Source of the DNA: a bacterium D16-76
GTDB lineage: Bacteria > Bacillota > Clostridia > Oscillospirales > Acutalibacteraceae
Reading direction: 5' to 3'
Length of the DNA stretch: 64,000 bases
Assembly: GCA_009917445.1 (NCBI GenBank)
Contig: QZEE01000014.1
Coordinates: 1-64,000 of the forward strand
Numbering within the stretch: the first letter of the stretch is position 1; each line of letters opens with the position of its first letter. Positions 42,895-51,209 of the stretch are shown one piece after another. Both the position numbers and the translations under genes were made by a program. Under the pieces are notes generated by a model. The model searched no databases. It saw only the letters and a list, made by a program, of their open reading frames with translations, and was not told the DNA's origin.

Positions 42895-43827
42895 TTGCAA
42901 ACACAACTGGATTTGTCCCCGCTGGACAGGGCCGCGGAAAAGCTGGGCATACCCAGCCGCAGACAAGAGCCTATGGCCCTGCACACCACCTTTAAGATCG
43001 GGGGGCCGGCTGGGCGTATGCTTTTCCCGGAAAACCTGGGGCAGCTTTCGGCGCTGCTGGGGGTGCTGGGGGAAGAGGGGATACCCTGGCTGGTGCTGGG
43101 CAATGGCTCGAACATGCTGGTGGCGGACGGGGGCCTGCCGGGGGCGGTGCTTTGCCTTTCCGGCGATTTTAAAAAAGCGCAGCTGCTGCCGGACGGCCGC
43201 ACCCTGCGGGCCGGGGCCGGGGCAAGTCTGGCTACCGTATGCGCCTTAGCCCGGGAAAAGGGCCTTACGGGGCTGGAATTTGCCTGGGGCATACCGGGCT
43301 CGGCAGGGGGCGCGGCGTATATGAACGCCGGGGCCTATGGCGGGGAGATGAAGGATGTTATCGCCCGTGTGCACCATGTAAGCGCCGGGGGGGACGCGGC
43401 CTCGGCTTGTGGGGAGGAACTGCGCTTTGCCTACCGCAAGAGCCGCTATACCGGGGGTACAGACGTGATTACCGCGGTGGATTTTGCTTTGGAGCCTGGC
43501 GACGGCAGCCAGATTGCCGCCAAAATGGAAGAGCTGATGGGCCGCCGCAAAGAGAAGCAGCCCTATGACATGCCCAGCGCGGGCAGCGTGTTCAAGCGGC
43601 CGGAAGTAGGCTATGCCGCCGCGCTCATTGACCAGTGCGGCTTAAAGGGGCTGCGGGTGGGCGGCGCGCAGGTCAGCGAAAAGCATGCCGGGTTTATTGT
43701 GAACACCGGGGGCGCCAGCTGCCAGGACGTGTTGGAGCTTATAGAAAAAATCAAAGAGGCTGTGAAGGCCCGCACGGGCACAGCCCTGGAATGTGAGGTG
43801 CGGGTGCTGGGGGATACGGGCAAATAA
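42895..43827 (+). CDS. murB: UDP-N-acetylenolpyruvoylglucosamine reductase
   Basis: A 310-residue FAD enzyme that reduces the MurA product to UDP-MurNAc with NADPH. FAD-binding motifs TTFKIGGPAGRMLF and LVLGNGSNMLVADGG are clear. The type II form seen in Gram-positives is indicated by AGAYGGEMKDVI and the active-site serine region PSAGSVFKRP; the C-terminus carries GGAQVSEKHAGFIVN. Translation starts at TTG 42895 after GGGAGGT. The hprK-murB order is common in Clostridia, there often followed by rapZ and whiA; here an EamA transporter follows 14 bases later. Confidence 0.96.
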   Translation: MQTQLDLSPLDRAAEKLGIPSRRQEPMALHTTFKIGGPAGRMLFPENLGQLSALLGVLGEEGIPWLVLGNGSNMLVADGGLPGAVLCLSGDFKKAQLLPDGRTLRAGAGASLATVCALAREKGLTGLEFAWGIPGSAGGAAYMNAGAYGGEMKDVIARVHHVSAGGDAASACGEELRFAYRKSRYTGGTDVITAVDFALEPGDGSQIAAKMEELMGRRKEKQPYDMPSAGSVFKRPEVGYAAALIDQCGLKGLRVGGAQVSEKHAGFIVNTGGASCQDVLELIEKIKEAVKARTGTALECEVRVLGDTGK

Positions 43828-43841
43828 GGATGTGATGGGCC

Positions 43842-44705
43842 ATGTGGGTAGTCTTTGCCTTTGGTTCGGCGCTGTTTGCGGGGCTTACGGCGGTTTTGGC
43901 AAAATGCGGCATACGCTCTACGGATTCTACGGTAGCTACGGCGGTGCGGACGGTTGTGGTGCTGGCTTTTTCCTGGATGATGGTCTTTGCCGTAGGCTCC
44001 CAGGGGGAGGCGGGGCAGGTACCGCCCAGGGCGCTGCTGTTTTTGGTGCTGTCCGGGCTGTCTACAGGGGCTTCGTGGCTGTGCTATTTTAAGGCCTTGC
44101 AGGTGGGGGACATCAACACGGTGGTGGCGGTGGACAAGTCCAGCACGGTGCTGACGATTTTGCTGGCTTTCCTCTTTTTGGGGGAAGGGCTTACCCTGGT
44201 GAAAGGGCTGGGGGTGGCGCTGATTGCCGGGGGGACGGTGCTGATGCTGGAAAAGAAAGACAGGGGCGCAAACGCGGGAAAGGGCCGGGGCTGGCTGCTG
44301 TACGCGGTGGGCTCGGCGGTGTTTGCCAGCCTTACGTCTATTTTGGGCAAGGTGGGCATTGCGGGGGTGGAATCGAACCTGGGGACGGCTTTGCGCACGG
44401 GCGTGGTGCTGGTGATGGCCTGGGGGATGGTGCTGGTCACCGGCAAGGCACGGGAAGTAGCCCGCATACCGAAAAAGGAGCTGGGGTTTATCTGCCTGTC
44501 CGGTGTGGCCACGGGGGCCTCGTGGCTGTGCTATTACCGGGCCTTGCAGGACGGCCCGGCCAGCGTGGTGGTACCCATTGACAAGCTGAGCATTTTGGTG
44601 ACTGTGGTTTTCTCGTACATCGTGTTCCATGAAAGGCTTACAAGGCGCTCTGGCGCGGGGCTTATAGCTATTGTGTGTGGGACGCTGGTGCTGCTGGCCG
44701 CTTGA
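43842..44705 (+). CDS. EamA family (drug/metabolite transporter) membrane protein
   Basis: A 287-residue protein with ten predicted transmembrane segments, made of two homologous EamA repeats. The internal duplication is visible: LSGLSTGASWLCYFKALQ in the first half and LSGVATGASWLCYYRALQ in the second. Such proteins export metabolites or amino acids; the substrate is unknown. The start at 43842 lies 14 bases after murB, with AAGGATG upstream, so the two are probably co-transcribed. A terminator follows. Confidence 0.9.
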   Translation: MWVVFAFGSALFAGLTAVLAKCGIRSTDSTVATAVRTVVVLAFSWMMVFAVGSQGEAGQVPPRALLFLVLSGLSTGASWLCYFKALQVGDINTVVAVDKSSTVLTILLAFLFLGEGLTLVKGLGVALIAGGTVLMLEKKDRGANAGKGRGWLLYAVGSAVFASLTSILGKVGIAGVESNLGTALRTGVVLVMAWGMVLVTGKAREVARIPKKELGFICLSGVATGASWLCYYRALQDGPASVVVPIDKLSILVTVVFSYIVFHERLTRRSGAGLIAIVCGTLVLLAA

Positions 44706-44718
44706 AATCTGAAAAGGA

Positions 44719-44753
44719 AAAGCCCGCCTTCCGTATAAGGGAGGGCGGGCTTT
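44719..44753. terminator. Bidirectional terminator
   Basis: AAAGCCCGCC (44719-44728) and GGCGGGCTTT (44744-44753) form a 10-bp stem between the converging EamA and aldo/keto reductase genes. Confidence 0.85.
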
Positions 44754-44764
44754 GCTGATGCGTT

Positions 44765-45676
44765 TTAAGGCAGCTTGTTGCCGGCGGCCAGGTACAGGGC
44801 GTACCAGTCTTCACGGGTGAGGTCGATTTCACAGGCGGTGCAGATGTCCGCCAGCCTTTCGGCGTTGGTGCTGCCGGTGATGACCTGCATGCCTGCCGGG
44901 TGGCGGAGGATCCAGGCGGTGGCCAGGGCCTGGGGGCTGGCGCTGTATTTTTCACCCAGCTGGCTCAGCTTTTCGTTGAGCTCGGGGAACTGGGGGTTAT
45001 CGAAAAAGACACCTTCAAAGAACCCGTACTGGAAGGGGGACCAGGCCTGGATGGTGATACCCTTTAGGCGGCAGTAATCCAGCACTTCGCCGTCCCGGTC
45101 GGCGGCGTGGGGGAATTCAGTATTGGCGCAGAGGGCATGGTCTAAAAGCCCGGTGCACTTGAGGCCGAATTGCAGCTGGTTTGCCAGCAGCTTCTGCTTT
45201 AGGCCGGATTGCAGGAGCTCCAGCTGCCGGGCGTTAAAATTGCTGACGCCGAAGCGCTGTACCTTGCCGCTGGCTTCCAGCTGGTTGAAGGCTTCGGCCA
45301 CTTCTTCGGGCTCCATCAGGGCGTCCGGCCGGTGGAGGAGGAGCGTGTCCAGGTGGTCGGTGCCCAGGCGGGTGAGGATGCCCTCGACGCTTTGCAGGAT
45401 ATGTTCTTTGGAAAAATCATACAGGCCCTTGCGGATGCCGCACTTGCCCTGCAGGATGATTTTTTCACGCAGGCCCGGCTCGCTGGCCAGAAGCTTGCCA
45501 AAGACAGCCTCGCACTGGCCGCCCCCGTAGATGTCGGCATGGTCGAAGAAATTGACGCCCATGTCCAGCGCCGTGTGGACAAAGTTGGACAGGGCCTGGG
45601 GCTCCATATGGGCGATGCGCATGCAGCCCACGGCTATGGCGGAGGCGTGCAGGCCCCCTAAATCCCGGTATTTCAT
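44765..45676 (-). CDS. Aldo/keto reductase
   Basis: A 303-residue NAD(P)H-dependent oxidoreductase with a TIM barrel. The catalytic tetrad is visible: Asp and Tyr in NFFDHADIYGGG, Lys in IILQGKCGI and His in LLLHRPDAL. RFGVSNFNARQLELL and VITGSTNAERL (cofactor phosphate site) are also present. It is most like the YdhF-type reductases; substrate unknown. The start at 45676 follows AAGGAGG. It is transcribed alone from its own promoter, divergently from the sugar-type importer operon. Confidence 0.92.
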   Translation of the reverse strand: MKYRDLGGLHASAIAVGCMRIAHMEPQALSNFVHTALDMGVNFFDHADIYGGGQCEAVFGKLLASEPGLREKIILQGKCGIRKGLYDFSKEHILQSVEGILTRLGTDHLDTLLLHRPDALMEPEEVAEAFNQLEASGKVQRFGVSNFNARQLELLQSGLKQKLLANQLQFGLKCTGLLDHALCANTEFPHAADRDGEVLDYCRLKGITIQAWSPFQYGFFEGVFFDNPQFPELNEKLSQLGEKYSASPQALATAWILRHPAGMQVITGSTNAERLADICTACEIDLTREDWYALYLAAGNKLP

Positions 45677-45729
45677 GGTGGTTCCTCCTTTTTCCCCTGC
45701 CGGCGTTGGGCGGGGGATTTTCTTTAGCT

Positions 45730-45757
45730 ATTATAGCATATTGTCCATAAAAGGCAA
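45730..45757 (-). promoter_or_regulatory. Sigma-A promoter for the aldo/keto reductase gene
   Basis: On the minus strand TTGCCT (45757-45752), a 16-base spacer and TATAAT (45735-45730). Confidence 0.65.
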
Positions 45758-45835
45758 GATAGTGGGGCAAAAAGGGGGCTGGGAGGATGTGAATTTTGGA
45801 GGGGGTTCTTCCTGGGAATTTATTGCGTGAAGCTA

Positions 45836-45864
45836 TTGCAAAAATTACAATTTTGTAGTATAAT
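45836..45864 (+). promoter_or_regulatory. Sigma-A promoter for the sugar-type importer operon
   Basis: TTGCAA (45836-45841), a 17-base spacer and TATAAT (45859-45864), 75 bases before the first start codon. Confidence 0.85.
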
Positions 45865-45939
45865 TGTTAAAAGTTATTGCAGAGTGTTGCAAGGGCTTTC
45901 CATGGGGCTTTAGAAAATGCTTTCCAAGGAGGTCGTGTG

Positions 45940-46791
45940 ATGAAAAAGACGAAAGCTTATTGGCTGTTCCTGCTGCCAAGTTTATTGGGAGTGCTGCTCT
46001 TCTACACCATCCCTTTCCTGTTTTCGTTGTACTATGCGCTGGTAGACAACATGGGCTCCCAGAGCTTTGTAGGGTTGCGGAATTTTACGGACACGCTGCA
46101 AAATTCGCTTTTCCAGTCGGCGGCGGTGAATACGGCTGTTTTTGTAGGGCTGTCTGTGCCGCTGAGTATGGCGTTGTCGTTGTTTTTGTCCTTGTGCCTG
46201 CAGGGTATGAAAAGGGGTCGTGTGCTGGCCACTATGCTGCTGTTGCTGCCGTTGGTGGTGCCATCTGGCACGATTGTTTACTTTTGGAAGGTGCTGTTTG
46301 ATTCTAACGGCCTGCTGCAAAAGATGCTGCTGCAATTGGGCTTCAACCATGAAGCCGTGGCTCAAAACGGCTGGGCCATGGGGGTGCTGGTGGCGGTCTT
46401 CTTGTGGAAGAATGTTAGCTATAATATTGTGCTGTTTTGGTCGGGGCTAAACTGGATACCCAAGACCTATTATGAGCAGATGGCCTTAGAGGGCGCGGGG
46501 AAGTGGAAGCAGTTTACAAATGTGACGTGGATTTACCTTTCGCCCACTACTTTTGTTGTACTATTGATGAGCATTGTCAACAGCTTTAAGGTGTTTAAAG
46601 AGGTGTATATGCTTTACGGGGCCTACCCCAGCCCGGACATTTATATGCTTCAGCACTATATGAACAACCAGTTCCTGTCCCTGAACATGCAGAAGCTTTC
46701 CAGCGCGGCGTACATCCTGTTTTTGGTGATCGGCATTGTGCTCCTTATCGTGTTCTATGCACAAAAGCGCGTGACCGATGCCTATCAGTAA
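45940..46791 (+). CDS. Sugar-type ABC transporter permease, MalF/UgpA family
   Basis: A 283-residue membrane permease with six predicted transmembrane segments. The coupling loop that docks on the ATPase is YYEQMALEGAGKWKQFTNVT, the EAA motif of carbohydrate-uptake (CUT1) permeases. The ATG at 45940 follows CCAAGGAGG at 8 bases; the frame runs further upstream to 45877 over non-conserved sequence. It is the first gene of a four-gene operon. No solute-binding protein gene precedes or follows it, although one would normally be first. Confidence 0.92.
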   Translation: MKKTKAYWLFLLPSLLGVLLFYTIPFLFSLYYALVDNMGSQSFVGLRNFTDTLQNSLFQSAAVNTAVFVGLSVPLSMALSLFLSLCLQGMKRGRVLATMLLLLPLVVPSGTIVYFWKVLFDSNGLLQKMLLQLGFNHEAVAQNGWAMGVLVAVFLWKNVSYNIVLFWSGLNWIPKTYYEQMALEGAGKWKQFTNVTWIYLSPTTFVVLLMSIVNSFKVFKEVYMLYGAYPSPDIYMLQHYMNNQFLSLNMQKLSSAAYILFLVIGIVLLIVFYAQKRVTDAYQ

Positions 46792-46797
46792 GGGGGC

Positions 46798-47676
46798 ATG
46801 GATATGCAGAAAAAACGGATAATGCCAAATATTATTATCGGTATTGCGGCGGTTGTGGCGGTGTTCCCCATCGTGTTTATTTTCGCCAACTCCTTTATGG
46901 GTGGGGCGGAGATTGTCAGCCGGTATTCGGCGGAGGTGATGGAGTCTAACGCCGGGGATTTCACCTCCCATGGCATACATTTCGTAAGGTTCGGGTTGTT
47001 GCCGGAAAGCGTTACCTTGGAGCAGTATAAACAGCTTTTGCTGGAAAGCCCGGGGTATCTGCGGATGTTCTGGAACTCGGTTTTGCTGGTGCTGCCGGTG
47101 CTTTTAGGCCAGTGTGTGCTGGCTCCCCTGGCTGCATATGGGCTGGAAAATATACAGTGGAAATACAAAGAAGCCATTTTTTTTATGTATATTATTGTCA
47201 TGCTCATGCCCACGCAGATTCTGCTGGTGCCCAACTTCATTGTGGCAGGGTGGCTGAACATCCGGGAAAGCTACCTGGCCATTATCCTTCCCGCGCTGTT
47301 CCACCCGCTGGGGGTGTTCTTGATTCGCCAACAGCTAAAGAGCTTCCCCAAAGAGTGCATGGAGGCCGCGGCCCTGGACGGGGCGGGGGCCTGGCGCACC
47401 TACTGGTATATTGTGCGGCCCAACCTGAGCTCGGTGGTGGCGGCGCTGGTGGTGCTGCTGTTTGCCGATAACTGGAACATCGTAGACCAAGCGGTAGTTT
47501 TCATTAAGAATACCTATGACAACCCGCTGTCTGTGTATCTGGGCAACGTGGTGACGGGGGATCCGGGGATGTTCTTCGCGGTGTCGGTGTTCTATCTGAT
47601 ACCGGCGCTGCTGGTGTTCCTTTTGGGGCAGGATTATTTGACGGAGGGCATCGCGCTGTCCAGCGTGAAGTCTTGA
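46798..47676 (+). CDS. Sugar-type ABC transporter permease, MalG/UgpE family
   Basis: A 292-residue membrane permease with six predicted transmembrane segments and the EAA motif CMEAAALDGAGAWRTYWYIV. It has a longer first external loop (about residues 30-80) than many relatives. It begins 6 bases after the preceding permease gene, consistent with a heterodimeric channel encoded as a coupled pair. It starts at ATG 46798; a second ATG lies at 46804. Confidence 0.92.
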   Translation: MDMQKKRIMPNIIIGIAAVVAVFPIVFIFANSFMGGAEIVSRYSAEVMESNAGDFTSHGIHFVRFGLLPESVTLEQYKQLLLESPGYLRMFWNSVLLVLPVLLGQCVLAPLAAYGLENIQWKYKEAIFFMYIIVMLMPTQILLVPNFIVAGWLNIRESYLAIILPALFHPLGVFLIRQQLKSFPKECMEAAALDGAGAWRTYWYIVRPNLSSVVAALVVLLFADNWNIVDQAVVFIKNTYDNPLSVYLGNVVTGDPGMFFAVSVFYLIPALLVFLLGQDYLTEGIALSSVKS

Positions 47677-47690
47677 AAGGGGGCGGCGGC

Positions 47691-48113
47691 ATGGCAAACA
47701 AGGGCAGGCATCACGTGGGGCCGGTGAAGAAAGGGGAGAGTATAAAAACCTCCCGGATTGTATATTTGTGCATATCGGCTGTATATTTCCTGGTCGTGGT
47801 GGGGGCCACGGCCTATAGCTTGACCGCCTATCAGGATCAGCTTCCCCAGGTGCAGCTGATCCAGTCGGAGAAGGGCCACGTGCCCAAAGACTGCCTGCTG
47901 CCCGGGCCGGAAGGTATGCTTTTGAACACGGTAGAGCGTCAGGAGGGGCCCTGGGGCAAGCGGTATGTCATCAAGCAACTGAAGGTGTTTTCGTATCAGG
48001 AGCTGCCGGACGGGGACATGTTTGTATATGAGGCGGTGTCTAATGAGAACCCCATTGTGGCAGGCAGCACGGCTGGGTTTTTATACGACGGCATGGAAGT
48101 GCGGATTTCATGA
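47691..48113 (+). CDS. Single-pass membrane protein with an adaptor-like external domain
   Basis: A 140-residue protein I cannot place in a named family. A basic N-terminus (1-22) is followed by one transmembrane segment (about 25-47) and roughly 90 external residues. The external part (KDCLLPGPEGMLLNTVERQE, WGKRYVIKQLKVFSYQE, ...VAGSTAGFLYDGMEVRIS) resembles, in pattern, the C-terminal beta domain of HlyD/RND membrane-fusion proteins of Clostridia, without their coiled-coil and lipoyl parts. That likeness is inference. It sits between the permease and ATPase genes of a sugar-type ABC operon, 14 bases after the permease stop, so a role in that transporter is plausible. Start 47691 follows GGGGGCGGCGG. 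Confidence 0.7.
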   Translation: MANKGRHHVGPVKKGESIKTSRIVYLCISAVYFLVVVGATAYSLTAYQDQLPQVQLIQSEKGHVPKDCLLPGPEGMLLNTVERQEGPWGKRYVIKQLKVFSYQELPDGDMFVYEAVSNENPIVAGSTAGFLYDGMEVRIS

Positions 48114-48125
48114 AGGGGTGGAGAA

Positions 48126-49286
48126 ATGGCGAATCTACAGCTGAAAAATATGAAAAAGGTTTACCCTCGCGGCAGCACTCACAAGCAGCCGGAGAAAAAG
48201 GCCAACCTGCAAATAACTGACGAGGGCGTGGTGGCGGTCCAGGATTTCAACCTGGACATTGCCGACAAGGAGTTTATTGTGCTGGTAGGGCCATCGGGCT
48301 GTGGCAAGACTACGACCCTGCGCATGGTGGCGGGGCTGGAAGAGATCACGGCGGGAGAGTTATACATCGACGGCAAATTGATGAACCATGAGGAGCCTAA
48401 AAACCGCGATATTTCCATGGTTTTCCAGAGCTATGCTCTGTACCCGCACATGACGGTGTGGGAGAACATCGGCTTCCCCTTGAAGCTGCGGAAGGTGGAT
48501 AAGCAGGCCATCCGCAAGCGGGTGGAGGAAGTGGCGGAGATTTTGGACATCACGGAGTATTTAGACCGCAAGCCCAAGGAACTCTCGGGCGGACAGAAGC
48601 AGCGGGTGGCCATCGGCCGGGCTATTGTACGGGAGCCTAAGGTGCTGCTGATGGATGAGCCGCTGTCTAATCTGGACGCCAAGCTGCGCAACCATATGCG
48701 CACGGAAATCATCAAGCTTAGACAGAAAATAAACACAACTTTCATCTATGTCACCCATGACCAGACCGAGGCTATGACCCTGGGTGACCGTATTGTGATT
48801 ATGAAAGACGGCTTTATCCAGCAGATCGGCACACCGCAGGAGGTGTTTGACCACCCGGCCAACCTGTTTGTGGCGGGGTTTATTGGCACACCGCAGATGA
48901 ACTTCTTTGACGGGCAGCTTTTACAGGAGGGCGGCGGCTATGCCCTTGAAGTGGAGGGCTGCCGGATGGGGCTGTCTGAAGAGAAACAGGCGGGGCTGGC
49001 GGTGCGCAGCGTCCCGGGGCAAAAGGTGACGGTGGGGGTGCGGCCCGGACATTTGGGGCTGGCCCAGTCCGGCCTTGCCGCCGTGGTAGAGGTCACGGAG
49101 ATGATGGGCAGCGAGGTGCATGTGCATTGCGGTGTGGGCGGCAAGGAGGCCGTTTTTATCGTGCCAACTGTGGATAAGGACGGCAGGCATTTCCAGCCCC
49201 CGGCGGTGGGGGAGGGGGTTATGCTGGGCTTTGGCGCTGGGGTGTGCCACTTGTTCGGGAAGGATGGAAAAAATCTGGAAGGATAA
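48126..49286 (+). CDS. Sugar-type ABC transporter ATPase, MsmX/UgpC family
   Basis: A 386-residue ATPase with Walker A GPSGCGKTT, signature LSGGQKQR, Walker B VLLMDEPLSNLDAKLRNHMR and a C-terminal TOBE/OB regulatory domain (from about residue 255). This family energises CUT1 carbohydrate importers and can be shared by several permease pairs in one cell. An insertion of about 20 residues follows KKVYPRG before the Walker A region (TDEGVVAVQDFNLDI). The start at 48126 lies 12 bases after the small membrane-protein gene. The operon ends here; the next promoter belongs to rplJ. Confidence 0.94.
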   Translation: MANLQLKNMKKVYPRGSTHKQPEKKANLQITDEGVVAVQDFNLDIADKEFIVLVGPSGCGKTTTLRMVAGLEEITAGELYIDGKLMNHEEPKNRDISMVFQSYALYPHMTVWENIGFPLKLRKVDKQAIRKRVEEVAEILDITEYLDRKPKELSGGQKQRVAIGRAIVREPKVLLMDEPLSNLDAKLRNHMRTEIIKLRQKINTTFIYVTHDQTEAMTLGDRIVIMKDGFIQQIGTPQEVFDHPANLFVAGFIGTPQMNFFDGQLLQEGGGYALEVEGCRMGLSEEKQAGLAVRSVPGQKVTVGVRPGHLGLAQSGLAAVVEVTEMMGSEVHVHCGVGGKEAVFIVPTVDKDGRHFQPPAVGEGVMLGFGAGVCHLFGKDGKNLEG

Positions 49287-49308
49287 GTGCGGGTTTTGCA
49301 AAAAAAGC

Positions 49309-49337
49309 TTGACAAGCCCGGGACCATGTGATATAGT
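49309..49337 (+). promoter_or_regulatory. Sigma-A promoter for rplJ-rplL
   Basis: TTGACA (49309-49314), a 17-base spacer and TATAGT (49332-49337). Confidence 0.88.
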
Positions 49338-49339
49338 AT

Positions 49340-49500
49340 AGAAGCTGTCCAGACCAAAGACAGCAGGTACAGCTTAAGCGCTGTGTAAACGGTACGATCC
49401 GGCCTGCCGAGGGAAAGATGAGCGTTGTATAATCTTTGTTTTAGATTTTCAGCGTTTTTGCGCCTTTCCGCGGTTTTCCGGGGAGAAGGCGCTTTTTGTA
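49340..49500 (+). promoter_or_regulatory. Ribosomal protein L10 leader with attenuator
   Basis: The 5' leader of rplJ contains the hairpin CTGTC...GACAG, then CAGCAGGT (49361-49368) and its distant partner GCCTGCCGAGG (49402-49412), the hallmarks of the L10-leader RNA to which the L10(L12) complex binds for autogenous control. A terminator hairpin GCGCCTT/AAGGCGC (49460-49466 and 49486-49492) with T5 follows, suited to attenuation. Confidence 0.88.
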
Positions 49501-49580
49501 TCTTTTCAATCCCGTCCGGCTTGGAAATGGCGGCAGGTTTTTGCCCCTTTTGGGCGGGACGCAACCGGAGGTGAAACGAA

Positions 49581-50111
49581 TTGCCCAGTGAGAAGATTTT
49601 AGTGCAGAAGCAGCAGCAGGTGGCGGCCTTGAAGGAAGCTTTTGAGAAGGCTAACGTAGGCGTGCTGGTGAACTACAGCGGCATCACCGTGGAGAAGGAC
49701 ACCAAGCTGCGCAAGCAGCTGCGTGAGGCTGGCTGCGAGTACAAGGTTGTGAAGAACACCCTTTTGTCCCGTGCTTTTAAGGATGCCGGGATTGACGGCT
49801 TGGACGAGTGCCTGAACGGCACGACGGCTATTGCTTATAGCGAAAATGGCTACACCGAGGCGCCGAAGATCCTTTCTGATTATGCTAAGGATAACGAGAA
49901 CTTCCAGGTGAAGGCCGGCTTTATTGACGGTGGTGCGGTAGATACCAAGAGCATTGACGCCCTGGCAAAGCTTCCTCCCAAGGAAGTGCTGCTGGCCCAG
50001 GTGTTGGGCGGCCTCAACGGGCCCATCCAGGGCTTTGCCAATGTGCTGAACGGCACCATGCGCGGCCTTGTTATTGCTCTCAACGCCATTGCGGAGAAGC
50101 AGGGGGCGTAA
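49581..50111 (+). CDS. rplJ: 50S ribosomal protein L10
   Basis: A 176-residue protein that anchors the L7/L12 stalk to 23S rRNA. The N-terminal RNA-binding domain (VGVLVNYSGITVEKDTKLRK, EYKVVKNTLLSRAF) and the C-terminal helix that carries L12 dimers (VLGGLNGPIQGFANVLNGTM) are complete. Translation starts at TTG 49581, 8 bases after CGGAGGTG. It follows an L10 leader, so its synthesis is autoregulated. rplL is 48 bases downstream. The upstream rplK-rplA genes are not adjacent. Confidence 0.97.
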   Translation: MPSEKILVQKQQQVAALKEAFEKANVGVLVNYSGITVEKDTKLRKQLREAGCEYKVVKNTLLSRAFKDAGIDGLDECLNGTTAIAYSENGYTEAPKILSDYAKDNENFQVKAGFIDGGAVDTKSIDALAKLPPKEVLLAQVLGGLNGPIQGFANVLNGTMRGLVIALNAIAEKQGA

Positions 50112-50159
50112 GGCTCCTAAAAGTCAAAACAAAAAGAAATTTAATGGAGGTATTTACCC

Positions 50160-50537
50160 ATGTCTGAGAAAGTAACCAACCTGATTGAAGAAGTTAAGGC
50201 CCTTACGGTTTTGGAGCTCTCTGAGCTGGTCAAGGCTTTGGAGGAAGAGTTCGGCGTATCCGCCGCTGCCCCCGCTGCTGTTGCTGTGGCCGCTCCCGCT
50301 GCTGCCGCTCCCGCTGCTGAGGAAAAGACCGAGTTTGACGTTGTGCTGAAGTCTGCCGGCGCCAACAAGATCAACGTTATCAAGGTTGTGAAGGAAGTCA
50401 CCGGCCTGGGCCTGAAGGAAGCCAAGGCTCTGGTTGACGAGGCTCCCAAGACTGTTAAGGAAGGCGCTTCTAAGGACGACGCCGAGGCGCTGAAGGCTAA
50501 GCTGACCGAGGCCGGCGCTGAGGTTGAGCTGAAGTAA
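50160..50537 (+). CDS. rplL: 50S ribosomal protein L7/L12
   Basis: A 125-residue stalk protein that recruits translation factors. The N-terminal dimerisation domain, the Ala-rich hinge (roughly residues 38-57, many alternating Ala/Pro/Val) and the C-terminal factor-binding domain ([36 protein letters not shown]) are intact. The start at 50160 follows ATGGAGGT. It is the last core gene before the island; a terminator lies about 90 bases downstream and the usual rpoB does not follow, which suggests that the original neighbourhood has been broken by insertion or rearrangement. Confidence 0.98.
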   Translation: MSEKVTNLIEEVKALTVLELSELVKALEEEFGVSAAAPAAVAVAAPAAAAPAAEEKTEFDVVLKSAGANKINVIKVVKEVTGLGLKEAKALVDEAPKTVKEGASKDDAEALKAKLTEAGAEVELK

Positions 50538-50623
50538 GCGGCGTACCATCGCTAGATTTGAGACGTGGGGGACGCCGGCTGGTAAAGGAGTCTGTGTGCA
50601 CTGCGTTCTGAAAAGTGTATAGG

Positions 50624-50655
50624 AAAGGCCTTGGGATTTCCCAAGGCCTTTTTTG
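50624..50655 (+). terminator. Rho-independent terminator of rplJ-rplL
   Basis: AAAGGCCTTGGG and CCCAAGGCCTTT arms (50624-50635 and 50640-50651) with a 4-base loop and a T-run. Confidence 0.93.
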
Positions 50656-50795
50656 TGTACCGAAAACTACTCGCTGGGAGAGTGGTTCAAAAGAAGGCTT
50701 TTGTCGATGATGTAGAAAGAGAAACTCCTTTTGGTGTAGAATTGACGCCCCTGTTCTGTGCTTGCAAAGACTTGTAAATCAAGGACTTTCAGCCC
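50656..50795. other. Left boundary region of the island
   Basis: About 140 bases between the rplL terminator and the first relic. A short open reading stretch here does not match anything that I recognise. No direct or inverted repeat that would mark an attachment site was evident. Confidence 0.4.
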
Positions 50796-51209
50796 CTAAC
50801 TGTCCACATAAGACCTCCTTTTCCGTTCACTTTCTGTTTTCTGCCGCCTGTGAACTCTGGCGGCACAATCGGGACGGTATTTCCCACGGTTGGACTTTGG
50901 CACGAACACCCCGCTGCAGACTGTACGGCGTTTTAGCTCCTTATCCCGGAAAATCTCTGTTTCCAGCGTTACGATTTGCGGCAAGACCGACCAGCGGAAC
51001 CACTTACAGCAGACCGAGAAAGAAATGGTCTGGGGGCAGGTGTGGGTGTCCCCATCGTCAGGGGGTATTCAGTTTCCGTCCTCATAATTGCAGCACTCCC
51101 GGCGAATTAGGGCGTTTACCTGTTTCCTCTGTGCCGGTGTCATGCGGTAAAGGGAACCGTCCTGCTTGCGCTCTATGGTCGGCAGTCGCTTATATGGGTT
51201 CTCCTTCAT
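50796..51209 (-). pseudogene. Cys-rich VLP-domain protein gene, interrupted by a TGA
   Basis: On the minus strand the ATG at 51209 (after GGAGGGAAC) begins MKENPYKRLPTIERKQDGSL. The frame runs through RREC-CNYEDGN to a TGA at about 51069-51071, then continues in the same frame as PPDDGDTHTCPQTISFSVC, FRWSVLPQ and VPKSNRGKYRPDCAARVHRR to a stop near 50796. This is the Cys_rich_VLP protein family found in conjugative transposons of gut Firmicutes; there a cysteine usually occupies the TGA position, so TGC to TGA is the likely change. Later expected cysteines are also altered. The function of the family is unknown. Confidence 0.8.

Noticed and set aside
45677-45939. Search for a solute-binding protein or its remnant before the MalF-like gene
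   Set aside because: The interval contains only two divergent promoters and no open frame with a lipobox.
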